Shown: positions 26,697 to 35,964 of the stretch, piece after piece
Position numbering within the stretch: position 1 is the stretch's first letter
Layout: each line of letters begins with the position of its first letter
Source of the DNA: SIG299 sp964541485
GTDB taxonomy: Bacteria > Bacillota > Clostridia > Lachnospirales > Lachnospiraceae
Length of the DNA stretch: 64,000 nt
Direction: 5' to 3'
NCBI GenBank assembly: GCA_964541485.1
Contig: CAZIQL010000004.1
Coordinates: 1 to 64,000 of the forward strand
Notes under the pieces: generated by a model
Told to the model about the DNA's origin: nothing
Database searches by the model: none
Seen by the model: the letters and a program-made list of their open reading frames with translations, nothing else
Made by a program: the position numbers and the translations under genes

Positions 26697-26839
26697 TAAA
26701 ATCTTTATTGCAGTTATCTTCCCACATTTCACATAAAAATGCAATAAGCATGAGATTAAAATATAATTAAATTTTGACTCTTTCTGTAAGATTGGAAATC
26801 TGATTAACAATCGTAGCAAAATAGGTCTGGTACAATGAA

Positions 26840-26872
26840 ACAGGAAAGCCTGTACGCAACAAGCTTTCCTGT
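26840..26872 (-). terminator. Terminator of the ABC importer operon
   Basis: Perfect 10-bp arms ACAGGAAAGC (26840-26849) and GCTTTCCTGT (26863-26872), 13-base loop, 37 bases beyond the LplC-type stop. The following minus-strand bases are TTCATTGT, a weak U-run. Confidence 0.65.
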
Positions 26873-26908
26873 AAATTATACTATATTCTTCCGCTTCCTA
26901 CAATCCGG

Positions 26909-29074
26909 TTATTCTTTTACCGCCCCGACATTGACACCCTTTACAAAGTACTTCTGTAAGAATGGATATGCAATCATAAACGGTAAAATTGCCACCATGA
27001 TTGATGCATTCTTTAAGGTCTCTGTATTCGCACCGGTTCCAGCTTCCGGAAGATCAGAACTGAAGAACAGGGCTCTTAACTTCATCTGGAAGTTATGGAT
27101 GCTGGTATTCGTAATATACAACTTATAGTTTGTATAATCATTCCAATAAGATACCGCAAACATCAGACCGATGGATGCAAGCGCTGCCTTTGATAATGGG
27201 AGCACAATCTTAATAAAGGTTCCCATCGGAGTACATCCATCAATAGACGCCGATTCAAACAAGCTCTTCGGAATACCCTCAAAGAAGTTTCTCATCAGCA
27301 CCAGGTTATATACGTTAATTGCCGGCATCAGAATAACAATCCAGAGTGTATTCGTCAGATGAAGCTCCGTCATAACAAGATAAACCGGAATAATACCCGC
27401 CTGGAATATCATAGTGAACAGTAAAAGTCCCGCGAGAAAATTTCTACCCGGCATATCAAACTGAATCAGTACATACGCACCGAGTGTGGAAATCAACAAT
27501 CCGAGACAGGTTCCGCACACTGTCGTCAGAACCGAAATCAGGAATGGCTTTCTCATCGTCTCCGTACTCAAAATAATACGGTAACCTTCTAAAGAAAATT
27601 CCTTTGGCCACATTCTAAGACCATAACCGGCCTGTGCATCCAATGAGTCTACCAGCACCTTCCAAAGAGGTACAATGATAAACGCACAAATCAACAGGAA
27701 AAGAATAACATTTATGACAGAAAACACTTTATAACGTTCCTTATCCTGATATACCGTAAACGGAATCAACGCCGCACCGATAGAAATACCAACCACCAGG
27801 AAATACATAATATCCATGGAAATGCCACTCTCGCCAAAGCCCGCACCTGCAAATGCACCGCCAAGAATCAACAGCACACAGCCTGCAATCGAAAACGCCC
27901 GGCGCAGTTTAAAGCACTTCTTTCTTGCTGCCATGACAACAAACACCATAATGCTGGCAAGTGCAAGAACCAGGCATAACAATCCAGCAACCATCATGCC
28001 TTGATTTAATTCAGCCACATTAATGCCGAGCTCCCCGCCCATCTGTGTCAGGTTTAATACCTTCGGAAGAGCACACAGTGCAACCAAAAGCGAAGTTCCC
28101 GTAAGTCCGGTAGTCAGGGTTTCTACCTTAAACATCGGATACACCAATGCAAGAACTACTATCAGAAGTCCGATACCAACATACATGCAGTTTGCCGGAA
28201 TACCGTTATTCTTATAGCCTTCCGCACTCCGTTCGGAGTAGCACAATCCACAAATAATAACAGCAAAGAAAACTGCTAACAGATATCCCACACCAAAGGT
28301 AGAGGAAACTGCAGAAACAGACTTTGTCATGCTGCCAAAATATGTTTCAAACATCATCTCCTGCTCTTCCACTTCAATCAACGCCTGAAGCTCCGTAAGA
28401 ATTTTCTGGTTTGCTTTCTTATATTCCTTGGACGAATCAATCTTTCCGTAACCATACTGATCAGCATATGTATAAAGTTCATCCAGCTTTGCCTCTACTG
28501 CCGGAATCTCTTCTGCCGGGAATACCTCAGATAAAACCTCTTTAAATTTCAGAATTGGCTGTTTCCACTTGTTAGCAGAACCGTTTGCCACTTCCATTTT
28601 AATCTTAAATTCCGGGTATACGTTGTAGAAATTGTTTGATTCTTTTACTACTTTAGTTACACCGGTCTTTTCATCCTGTGCAGTTACCTCTTTTGCCACA
28701 CTCGTGAGGCTTGTATTAAACAAAAATCCCATAAATAATGTTGTAAACAAAATACAAACTGCCAATACTCTTCTGACACTTACATTGGTACGACGGATTG
28801 TCATTACAAAAAGTACCACAACTGCCACCAGAACAAGCACAAGACCAATACATGACATAATAAAAGGAATCTGAAATGCCAGCATCGTGCTTGTGGTAAT
28901 TACAGAAGAATCAAAAATAAAACCAATAACATCAATTACATTGTAAGCCGCATCGCCGCTGAAACTGAACATGCCGTTTCCTGTACTGAGTGGCAGAAAG
29001 AAAGCAACTACCATCAGCACACACAGAATCATTAAGGCAATAGCGGTACGTGAAAATTTTGTGTTCTTTTCCAT
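26909..29074 (-). CDS. CUT1 ABC permease (LplC/YtcP type) with a 440-residue membrane extension
   Basis: The C-terminal ~280 residues (from about 445) are a standard LplC-type carbohydrate permease: six membrane segments and the EAA loop as SLFESASIDGCTPMGTFIKI, which binds the ATPase. Unusually, residues 1-440 add about nine further membrane segments and a soluble, Lys/Glu-rich stretch (about 120-240) between segments three and four. Family members are normally near 290-300 residues. AGGAGG lies 7 bases before the ATG. It is the third gene of the importer operon, 11 bases after the LplB-type gene. No ATPase is encoded nearby; a shared MsmX-like one is expected. Confidence 0.88.
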   Translation of the reverse strand: MEKNTKFSRTAIALMILCVLMVVAFFLPLSTGNGMFSFSGDAAYNVIDVIGFIFDSSVITTSTMLAFQIPFIMSCIGLVLVLVAVVVLFVMTIRRTNVSVRRVLAVCILFTTLFMGFLFNTSLTSVAKEVTAQDEKTGVTKVVKESNNFYNVYPEFKIKMEVANGSANKWKQPILKFKEVLSEVFPAEEIPAVEAKLDELYTYADQYGYGKIDSSKEYKKANQKILTELQALIEVEEQEMMFETYFGSMTKSVSAVSSTFGVGYLLAVFFAVIICGLCYSERSAEGYKNNGIPANCMYVGIGLLIVVLALVYPMFKVETLTTGLTGTSLLVALCALPKVLNLTQMGGELGINVAELNQGMMVAGLLCLVLALASIMVFVVMAARKKCFKLRRAFSIAGCVLLILGGAFAGAGFGESGISMDIMYFLVVGISIGAALIPFTVYQDKERYKVFSVINVILFLLICAFIIVPLWKVLVDSLDAQAGYGLRMWPKEFSLEGYRIILSTETMRKPFLISVLTTVCGTCLGLLISTLGAYVLIQFDMPGRNFLAGLLLFTMIFQAGIIPVYLVMTELHLTNTLWIVILMPAINVYNLVLMRNFFEGIPKSLFESASIDGCTPMGTFIKIVLPLSKAALASIGLMFAVSYWNDYTNYKLYITNTSIHNFQMKLRALFFSSDLPEAGTGANTETLKNASIMVAILPFMIAYPFLQKYFVKGVNVGAVKE

Positions 29075-29085
29075 ACTGCAACCTC

Positions 29086-30033
29086 CTATACGATTCCGCG
29101 TCCGCGGATTTTTTTACTGACATAATTACAAACAAGTACGAGCAAACAGCCGACACACGAACGGAAGAAACCAACCGCCGTTGACAGACCAAAGTCCGGT
29201 ACTACCGCAAAACCGATATCGTAAGTATATGTCTGCAGTACCTGTGCTACATCCGTAACAATATCATTCTTTAAAACGAATACCGATTCAAACAGATTCA
29301 TAATCTTTGCAAGATTTAAGATTAATACCGTAATAATGGTATTTGCAAGACTAGGGAACGTAATAAAACGCATACGGTCCCATCTGTTTGCACCGTCAAT
29401 CTGTGCCGCTTCGTAAAGCTCAGGACTGATACCGGATAATGTTGCAAGGAAAATGATAGTTCCCCATCCGGTATCCTTCCAGATATTAATCAGGTAATAA
29501 GTAAAACGCCACCAGTCAACCGAAGCCAGAAATTCAATTTCCTCTCCCACCTCAATAATACCGATATTCTTAAGTAAGGTATTTACAAGACCCGAGGAGT
29601 ACGTGGACAGGATTAACGTAAACACAGAAGCGGTTACCACCCACGACATAAAATGCGGCAGATAAATAATCGTCTGCGTTACCTTCTTAAAATAGATGTT
29701 CACCATTTCGTTTAACAAAAGCGAAATGATAACCGCCATAAAGGTATTCAGCAAAAGCTTGATGATACTAAGTTCCAGTGTATTCACAAATGCATTCCAA
29801 AATGCAGGCTTAGAAAACAGTGTTTCAAAGTTTTCCAGGCCAATCCATTTAATGTTAAACGCATTGGTATAATGGTAGAACATGTATCTGAGTCCCGATA
29901 ACGGTAAAATATGAAATACAATCAAAAACGCCAATACCGGCACAAACATGAGATAAAACCAGCGGTAATTATAAAGTCTTACCGACAAAGGCTTTGTACT
30001 CACCATGTTCTTCTTCTTTTTCCTCTTCTCCAT
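29086..30033 (-). CDS. CUT1 ABC permease, LplB/YteP type
   Basis: A 315-residue membrane permease with six predicted segments. The N-terminus RLYNYRWFYLMFVPVLAFLI and the EAA loop ELYEAAQIDGANRWDRMRFI are typical of the LplB/YteP branch, which imports aldouronates and rhamnogalacturonan fragments. GGGAG lies 7 bases before the ATG. It is the middle gene of the solute-binding protein-LplB-LplC operon and should pair with the extended LplC protein to form the translocation channel. Confidence 0.92.
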   Translation of the reverse strand: MEKRKKKKNMVSTKPLSVRLYNYRWFYLMFVPVLAFLIVFHILPLSGLRYMFYHYTNAFNIKWIGLENFETLFSKPAFWNAFVNTLELSIIKLLLNTFMAVIISLLLNEMVNIYFKKVTQTIIYLPHFMSWVVTASVFTLILSTYSSGLVNTLLKNIGIIEVGEEIEFLASVDWWRFTYYLINIWKDTGWGTIIFLATLSGISPELYEAAQIDGANRWDRMRFITFPSLANTIITVLILNLAKIMNLFESVFVLKNDIVTDVAQVLQTYTYDIGFAVVPDFGLSTAVGFFRSCVGCLLVLVCNYVSKKIRGRGIV

Positions 30034-30058
30034 GAGAATTCTCCCTTTTATTTACCGT

Positions 30059-31582
30059 TTATTTCCCATTTAAGGAGTTTAAAACAGTCTTAACGTTAGC
30101 GCCCTGCTCAGCTTCATACTTTGCATAAGCATCTTCAATTGAAATTGTACCTGCAGCCACCTGGCTTACAAGCTCAATTCTAAGTCTCATAATTTCAGAC
30201 TGGTATACAGCAATGGTGCTGTTTGCAGCAATAGTCGGAGCATTCTTGCAATTATCAAAGAACATCTGCGCCACTTCTGCCGCTCGTTCATCTACCGCGC
30301 CACCGGACACATCCGCACCATCCTTAAACGTTGCATAAGAAAGAATTGGATCAATGTGGCTCTTCATGTACTGGGAATCACCCGTTTCAAGGTCAGCCTT
30401 AAAATGGAATTCACCCTCTGCATAATTTAAAATAGTAACCGGCTTTGTACTTAAAATAACTTTTTCAGCCTTTGTACTCCAATGTACGTCTTCTACACCA
30501 AAGGTCCAGACAACCTGTCCTTCTCCGCCGTCAAACATCGTACCGAAGAATAACTCAAATGCCTGCTCCGGATTCTTACATGCAGATGTAATAGCCCATA
30601 CTGTTGGGAATCTCTCAATATACTGTCCCACTTCTTCAATCGGTTCCATGGCAATCAGTTCAGAATCCAGACCGGAATTTGCAAGTCTTTCCGAAAGAGT
30701 GGTTGCCCAGGTACCTGCCCAATAGGTAAATACGCCACACTTGTCTGCATAGAACTTATTACGTGCATTTGCTGTATTATTTGTTACAAATTCCTTGTCA
30801 ATCCAGCCCTTGCTGTAAGCTTCAATCAGTCTTTCCATTGCTTCTTTCATGGAATCCTCTGTAAAACCATCTACCCAGACGCCATCTTCATTCTGATAGA
30901 AATCAGGATAAGCATCCTGGAAAAACTCAGGAAGATAGTTTACATAAGGAGCCTCTTCATTAATCAGGCCGGCAGAAGTAAGAGCATAACCATCCGGACT
31001 GATTTCTGCAAATGCATCCAGCATTGCCGTATATTCTGCATATGTAGTAGGAACCTTTTCAATTCCTGCCTTCTCTAACCATGATTTCTTTATGTAAGTA
31101 ACACATCCGTTACCTCTTGCAGGAGCAATACCGTATAATTTTCCATCTACCATACAGTCTGTCACTGCTTTTTCATTTGTAATAACTCCGGAAGCCTTCA
31201 CTGAGGAGTTTTCCCAAATTTCTGTAATGTCAGCAAGAACACCGCTTGCTGCGTAGGATGCATAATACGTAGATCCAAGAAGCACGATATCCGGCCAGTT
31301 ATCCGGAGAACCCGCAAAGGTCTGGCTCACGGTGTCATAATAACCGGAATGATCCGGCTTAATAAATTCAATATCCACGCCCATCAGTTTCTCAAGCTCT
31401 GCCTCAAAATCGCTACCGGCATGTAACATGTCCGCAAACTGCACGGTGTTATCTACCATAATAGTTAACTTGGTCAGCTCCGGCGATTCTTCTTTTCCAC
31501 CACCGCCGCCGCATGCAGTAAGTCCTGTGAGCATTGTAGCTGCAAGAACAACAGCCAAAATTTTCTTACCTGTCTTTCTCAT
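30059..31582 (-). CDS. Extracellular solute-binding lipoprotein (LplA-like, carbohydrate importer)
   Basis: A 507-residue family 1 type binding protein. The signal peptide MRKTGKKILAVVLAATMLTG is followed by the lipobox LTAC and a Gly-run linker, so it is anchored in the outer leaflet of the membrane. The size and the following LplB and LplC permeases place it with importers for oligo-uronides and pectin side chains. The promoter lies at 31644-31673. The gene is divergent from the CE12 esterase across a 377-base regulatory region that holds a cre site. The exact ligand is unknown; oligogalacturonide or rhamnogalacturonan fragments fit the context best. Confidence 0.92.
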   Translation of the reverse strand: MRKTGKKILAVVLAATMLTGLTACGGGGGKEESPELTKLTIMVDNTVQFADMLHAGSDFEAELEKLMGVDIEFIKPDHSGYYDTVSQTFAGSPDNWPDIVLLGSTYYASYAASGVLADITEIWENSSVKASGVITNEKAVTDCMVDGKLYGIAPARGNGCVTYIKKSWLEKAGIEKVPTTYAEYTAMLDAFAEISPDGYALTSAGLINEEAPYVNYLPEFFQDAYPDFYQNEDGVWVDGFTEDSMKEAMERLIEAYSKGWIDKEFVTNNTANARNKFYADKCGVFTYWAGTWATTLSERLANSGLDSELIAMEPIEEVGQYIERFPTVWAITSACKNPEQAFELFFGTMFDGGEGQVVWTFGVEDVHWSTKAEKVILSTKPVTILNYAEGEFHFKADLETGDSQYMKSHIDPILSYATFKDGADVSGGAVDERAAEVAQMFFDNCKNAPTIAANSTIAVYQSEIMRLRIELVSQVAAGTISIEDAYAKYEAEQGANVKTVLNSLNGK

Positions 31583-31643
31583 GAAATGATACCCTCCATC
31601 TTTATTTCGTTTTTATATTTTTTATACAAAATTATATATCTAT

Positions 31644-31673
31644 AGCATACCACATTTTGTATGTTTTGAACAA
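31644..31673 (-). promoter_or_regulatory. Promoter of the ABC importer operon
   Basis: Minus-strand TTGTTC (31668-31673) and TATGCT (31644-31649) with an 18-base spacer, about 60 bases before the binding-protein start. Confidence 0.55.
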
Positions 31674-31768
31674 GATTTAATTTATATTTTTTCGTACTTT
31701 TTATCAATTATTTCAAAGAATCCTTTATTTATGCGGTTTTCTGAACTTCATTTTTTTGATTTATAAAA

Positions 31769-31782
31769 TGTAACCGCTTTCA
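31769..31782. promoter_or_regulatory. cre site (CcpA catabolite repression)
   Basis: TGTAACCGCTTTCA fits every defined position of the Gram-positive cre consensus TGWAANCGNTNWCA. It lies 35 bases upstream of the CE12 promoter and about 95 bases upstream of the importer promoter, so it could control both. CcpA action here is inference. Confidence 0.7.
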
Positions 31783-31817
31783 TTTTTGGTTTTTTTGAAC
31801 AAAAAAGTGGTTTTAAG

Positions 31818-31846
31818 TTGCAATCAAACCACACATTTGGTATAAT
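31818..31846 (+). promoter_or_regulatory. Promoter of the CE12-GH43 operon
   Basis: TTGCAA (31818-31823) and TATAAT (31841-31846) with a 17-base spacer. Transcription would start near 31853, giving a leader of about 107 bases that holds the hairpin at 31858-31891 and the operator at 31912-31927. Confidence 0.75.
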
Positions 31847-31857
31847 TTTATCGGTTC

Positions 31858-31891
31858 TTTTTGCATAAAAAACAGATAATTTATGCAAAAA
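31858..31891 (+). repeat. Perfect 12-bp inverted repeat at the CE12 transcript start
   Basis: TTTTTGCATAAA (31858-31869) and TTTATGCAAAAA (31880-31891) around a 10-base spacer. It begins about 5 bases after the expected start of transcription, so it could be a second operator or a 5' stabilising hairpin. Confidence 0.55.
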
Positions 31892-31911
31892 CCGGAGTCG
31901 GATTTTGATTA

Positions 31912-31927
31912 ATGTAAACCCTTACAT
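31912..31927. promoter_or_regulatory. Predicted hexuronate-regulon operator, copy 1
   Basis: ATGTAA-ACCC-TTACAT, a 6-bp inverted repeat with a 4-base centre. The same half-sites occur before uxaB and kduD. Here it lies about 60 bases inside the transcribed leader, 32 bases before the CE12 start, so it would act as a roadblock rather than by blocking polymerase binding. Confidence 0.7.
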
Positions 31928-31959
31928 AACGGAAGGGTTCACTATTTTAGGAGGCAGTT

Positions 31960-32673
31960 ATGGCTAGAATATATTATGCGGCAGATTCCACCGTAGCCCA
32001 GAACACGTTTTTATCTTATCCGCAGACCGGTATCGGTCAGGCACTTCCACTATATTTAAAAAGGGAACACATCGTACAGAATCACGCCGTGAACGGACGC
32101 AGCACAAAGAGTTTCATTGACCAGGGGCGTCTTGCCGCCATTTATAACGATTTACGTGAAGGAGACTTCCTGTTTATCCAGTTTGGGCACAATGATGAAA
32201 AACAGGACGACCCTGACCGCTACTGCGCTCCGTTTGATGATTACCAGATAAATTTAGAAAAATATATTAACGTCGCAAGAAACCGTAAGGCACATCCACT
32301 TTTGATCACACCTCTCTACCGCAGAAAGTTCGATTCCGAAGGAAACCTTACAGAAGGAACCCACGGTGATTATCCGGAAGCCATGAAACAGCTTGGCAAA
32401 AGGCTTTCTGTTCCTGTCATTGATTTGTGTGAACTCAGCCGCAGGCTTTTAATAGAAACCGGTGAAAAAAACAGCAAACAATGGTTCATGAATTTTCCTG
32501 CCGGTCTGTACGAAAATTATCCGGACGGCAAGGAAGACAATACACATCTTCGCTATGAAGGTGCCATGAAATTTGCCGGGATTATTGCCGAAGAGCTAAA
32601 AAAACTTGGCGGAGTTTATGCAGAACTTCTTTTGGATGAATTTGCAGATAATCCGGCAGATTTGATTGATTGA
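31960..32673 (+). CDS. Rhamnogalacturonan acetylesterase, CE12 (SGNH hydrolase)
   Basis: Removes acetyl groups from the rhamnogalacturonan backbone. The 237-residue protein has the CE12 form of block I, AADST (Ser10 nucleophile), block III GHND (76-79), and the catalytic D193-x-x-H196 in DNTHLRYEG. There is no signal peptide, so it should act on imported oligomers in the cytoplasm. AGGAGG lies 5 bases before the ATG. It heads an operon with a GH43 enzyme. Four TTGA repeats (32662-32677) cover its stop codon. Confidence 0.9.
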   Translation: MARIYYAADSTVAQNTFLSYPQTGIGQALPLYLKREHIVQNHAVNGRSTKSFIDQGRLAAIYNDLREGDFLFIQFGHNDEKQDDPDRYCAPFDDYQINLEKYINVARNRKAHPLLITPLYRRKFDSEGNLTEGTHGDYPEAMKQLGKRLSVPVIDLCELSRRLLIETGEKNSKQWFMNFPAGLYENYPDGKEDNTHLRYEGAMKFAGIIAEELKKLGGVYAELLLDEFADNPADLID

Positions 32674-32742
32674 TTGATTATGACAAACGACGGATTATAA
32701 CTGCACATTGGTTTTAATAAATAATTTTCAGGAGAATGACCT

Positions 32743-34317
32743 ATGAATGATTCCCGTTTATGGCGCTCCGACCTCGGAGACGGTACCTTTCAAAATCCTG
32801 TATTATATGCGGATTATTCCGACCCAGATGTCATCCGTGTCGGTGACACCTTTTATATGACAGCCTCCAGCTTTAACTATATTCCGGGACTTCCGATTCT
32901 GGTTTCAAAGGATCTTATCAACTGGGAATTAAAAAACTATGCTATCAAGGAAAGCCTTCCTTTTGCTACCTATGATATGCCTGCCCATGCGAAAGGCATC
33001 TGGGCTCCAAGTATCCGCTACCACAACGGTGAATTTTACATTTTTGTCGGCATGCCTGATGAGGGAATTTTCATGTTAAAAACCAAAGACCCACTTGGTG
33101 ACTGGTCTGCTCCTCATCTTCTGCTTTCCGGCAAAGGCTACATTGATCCATGTCCTTTTTGGGACGAAGACGGTACCGCTTATGTCATTCACGCTTATGC
33201 CAAAAGCCGCATCGGCTTTAAAAGCATTTTGGGCATTTTCCCGATGAGTACCGATGGTACAAGCTGCCTTGGAGACGACACCTTTCTTTATGACGGTTCG
33301 ACCGAAAATCCGACGATTGAAGGACCAAAAATATATAAAAGAAACGGCTATTACTATATTTTCGCCCCTGCAGGTGGCGTAAAAACCGGTTGGCAGGTTG
33401 CCCTCCGTTCTAAAACCATTTACGGACCATATGAAGCAAAAACCGTAATGCAGCAGGGAGCTTCCGACATTAACGGACCTCATCAGGGCGGTCTCGTCGA
33501 TACTCCTTCCGGTGAAGAATGGTTTCTGCACTTTCAGGACGCCGGTGTTTACGGAAGAATTTCGCATCTTCAGCCCGTGATTTGGGAAAACGACTGGCCT
33601 GTCATCGGAAAAGACATCGACAATACCGGTTGTGGAGAACCACAGCTGATTTATAAAAAACCTGCCGGATGCCCAAATGTTTTACCGACTTATCTTTTTG
33701 CCTCGGATGATTTTTCCGGAACATCGCTTGGTTTGCAGTGGCAATGGCTTGGCAACCCCAAAAAAGAGTTTTACACTCTGACCGAACGAAAAGGCGCCCT
33801 ACGGCTTTACAGTATAAATCCAACGAACGAGGCTTCTCCTCTTCTTTGGAACTGTGCGAATGTCCTGACGCAAAAAATAATCTGCCCTTCGTTTACGGCT
33901 GATTTTTTCTTGGATATTTCCGGGCTCAAAGAAAACGAACGTGCCGGTGTTCTCATGATTGGAAAGGAATACACTGCTCTGTTCTTTGAGCGAACAGACG
34001 ACTCCCTTCATCTGCGTTATCTGGCATCAGAAACAGATGATACCGGACAAAAGCAGGAACACATCCTCTATTCTATGAATGTAGAATGCAGGGTGGAATC
34101 TGCAATTTTGCGTATCGCCTTTGATAAAACCAGAATCTGTCATATGTCATTTTGTTTGAATAATCAACTGGATTTTTCAGAAATACCGTTTGACTCCAAT
34201 CCAAAGGGCCATACCTGGACCGGGGCAAAAACCGGAATATTTTCTACAGCATTAGACCCATGTATTCATGCGGGTTATGCAGATTTTCTCAAAGTAAATG
34301 TCACTCTTCTTCCTTAA
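32743..34317 (+). CDS. GH43 glycoside hydrolase (xylosidase/arabinofuranosidase type) with C-terminal beta-sandwich
   Basis: A 524-residue enzyme. The five-bladed propeller begins with NPVLYADYSDPDVIRVGD (base Asp27), then HAKGIWAPSIRYHNGEFYIF, GYIDPCPFWDEDG, and TIEGPKIYKRNGYYYIF, which holds the acid Glu. From about residue 320 a beta-sandwich domain follows (FASDDFSGTSLGLQWQWLGN), the arrangement of GH43 enzymes that trim xylose or arabinose side chains of plant polysaccharides. It has no signal peptide, so it acts inside the cell. It is the second gene of the CE12 operon, 69 bases after it, and a terminator follows at 34334-34364. Confidence 0.9.
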   Translation: MNDSRLWRSDLGDGTFQNPVLYADYSDPDVIRVGDTFYMTASSFNYIPGLPILVSKDLINWELKNYAIKESLPFATYDMPAHAKGIWAPSIRYHNGEFYIFVGMPDEGIFMLKTKDPLGDWSAPHLLLSGKGYIDPCPFWDEDGTAYVIHAYAKSRIGFKSILGIFPMSTDGTSCLGDDTFLYDGSTENPTIEGPKIYKRNGYYYIFAPAGGVKTGWQVALRSKTIYGPYEAKTVMQQGASDINGPHQGGLVDTPSGEEWFLHFQDAGVYGRISHLQPVIWENDWPVIGKDIDNTGCGEPQLIYKKPAGCPNVLPTYLFASDDFSGTSLGLQWQWLGNPKKEFYTLTERKGALRLYSINPTNEASPLLWNCANVLTQKIICPSFTADFFLDISGLKENERAGVLMIGKEYTALFFERTDDSLHLRYLASETDDTGQKQEHILYSMNVECRVESAILRIAFDKTRICHMSFCLNNQLDFSEIPFDSNPKGHTWTGAKTGIFSTALDPCIHAGYADFLKVNVTLLP

Positions 34318-34333
34318 AGAAGAGAATGCAAAA

Positions 34334-34364
34334 GCTCTGCGGTTTCTTCCTCTTACCGCAGAGC
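34334..34364. terminator. Bidirectional terminator between GH43 and GH28 genes
   Basis: Perfect 10-bp arms GCTCTGCGGT (34334-34343) and ACCGCAGAGC (34355-34364), 11-base loop, with a short U-run in both directions. It separates the converging GH43 and GH28 transcripts. Confidence 0.85.
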
Positions 34365-34398
34365 CTATTTTGTGTTCTATCCTTACTACTCTTATAGA

Positions 34399-35964
34399 TT
34401 ATTCTTCTGTAAAACTATCAATGTCATCCAGAATCAGTCGGTCTCCTTCCTGTCCGGAAACCTCCACCTGTCTTAATGTCAATTTCTCCACATTTTTTGC
34501 AAAGAAGCCTAATTTTTTCGTTTTTCCTGCTCCGTCCATCATCGCAGGCACACCTTCCATCGCCTCATCTGCATAAGAAATCTCTACATTTTCAAAAACG
34601 ACTTCCTTTATCTTCTCTTCCGGAAGACCATACATATAGGCAGCTGCCGCATGACAGTTGGTAGCCTTGATGTCCTTAAATTTCATTTTCCCGATATAAG
34701 GTGTTCTGTCATCTACCGGATGATATTCTTTGGACTGCACGTATTCACTATGTCCGTCCGGGTCACAAAAATAAAACTCATTGATGACAATCGGAGTCAT
34801 CACATGATCCATTTCAATGTTTTCAAATAAAATACCGTCAATAATGGCATCCTTACCGCGACCGCGCCTTGTCTTGATACGAAGTCCGCGATCCGTATGC
34901 AGGAATTTACAATCTTTGACCGTTACATTACGTACACCGCCTGCCATTTCACTTCCGATGGTAATGGAACCATGACCATCCCTCATACAGCACTGACGAA
35001 TCATCAGATTCTTTGACGGTGTTTTATACTTTGCACCCATATAAATCTTTCCGGATTTGATGGCAATACAATCATCTCCCAGCGAAAAATATACACCGAT
35101 AATTTCTACATCCTCGCAGGATTCCGGGTCCAAACCATCCGTATTCGGTGAATTTGCCGGATTCAGTACAACTAAATCAATGAATTTTAAATGATTTGAA
35201 AAATACGGATGCAGATTCCAGGACGGGCTGTTCTGGAACTTTACGCCATGAAGCGTCACATTCTCACAATGATTTAAAAAAACAAGTCTTGGACGGAAAG
35301 CAATCGTTCGATTTTTCGGATCTTTCCACCAGTTGTCGTGAGAAGCACAGCCGTCAATCGTACCTTGTCCGGTAATCAGGACATTGGATACATTAATTCC
35401 TGTAATAATCCCAGAAAAACAATCCAGTGGATTGCCTTCCCATGTACCGAGATTGTACTGCTCCATCTCATCATAACTCGTGATAAAGCCCGGCAAAATC
35501 GGGAATTTCGTACGGTCTGTTGACGCATACAGTGTTGCCCCTCTGTCTAAATCCAAAATCAAATCACTTTTTAAGAACAATGTCGTAATCCGATAATCTC
35601 CTGCCGGAATCCATACTCGTCCGCCTTTTGGGCATGCATTGATGGCACATTGGATAAACAGCGTATCATCATTTACATTGTCGCCTTTTGCACCAAATTC
35701 CCGAACATTTAACGTAACAAATTCATTTTCTGTGTAAACCGTCACAATCTCCGACTCCGCTTCGGCAAATTTAACCTGGATTTCATAAGCCGTTGCCGGT
35801 TTTAAATCAAATATTGATACTACAATCTTGTTATTTCGCAGTGTTCTTACACCATTGACATATACGTCATACTCTTCTTCCGAAGTATAACATCCCTTGT
35901 CTTTTATCTCTAACACAAGGCTTCTGGCAGTTTTTAAGATGACATCAAATTTTACTTTGTCCAT
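34399..35964 (-). CDS. Cytoplasmic GH28 polygalacturonase (exo type)
   Basis: Hydrolyses alpha-1,4 galacturonide bonds. The parallel beta-helix motifs are all present: NTDGLD (274-279), GDDCI (296-300) with the two catalytic Asp, DGHGSITIGSE (about 328) and RIKT (about 358). An N-terminal ~85 residues form a fibronectin III-like domain, seen in exo-acting bacterial GH28. The absence of a signal peptide also fits an exo-enzyme releasing galacturonate from imported oligomers. GGGAG lies 6 bases before the ATG. Its first 13 bases overlap the end of the upstream 171-residue gene, so the two are translationally coupled. Confidence 0.92.
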   Translation of the reverse strand: MDKVKFDVILKTARSLVLEIKDKGCYTSEEEYDVYVNGVRTLRNNKIVVSIFDLKPATAYEIQVKFAEAESEIVTVYTENEFVTLNVREFGAKGDNVNDDTLFIQCAINACPKGGRVWIPAGDYRITTLFLKSDLILDLDRGATLYASTDRTKFPILPGFITSYDEMEQYNLGTWEGNPLDCFSGIITGINVSNVLITGQGTIDGCASHDNWWKDPKNRTIAFRPRLVFLNHCENVTLHGVKFQNSPSWNLHPYFSNHLKFIDLVVLNPANSPNTDGLDPESCEDVEIIGVYFSLGDDCIAIKSGKIYMGAKYKTPSKNLMIRQCCMRDGHGSITIGSEMAGGVRNVTVKDCKFLHTDRGLRIKTRRGRGKDAIIDGILFENIEMDHVMTPIVINEFYFCDPDGHSEYVQSKEYHPVDDRTPYIGKMKFKDIKATNCHAAAAYMYGLPEEKIKEVVFENVEISYADEAMEGVPAMMDGAGKTKKLGFFAKNVEKLTLRQVEVSGQEGDRLILDDIDSFTEE

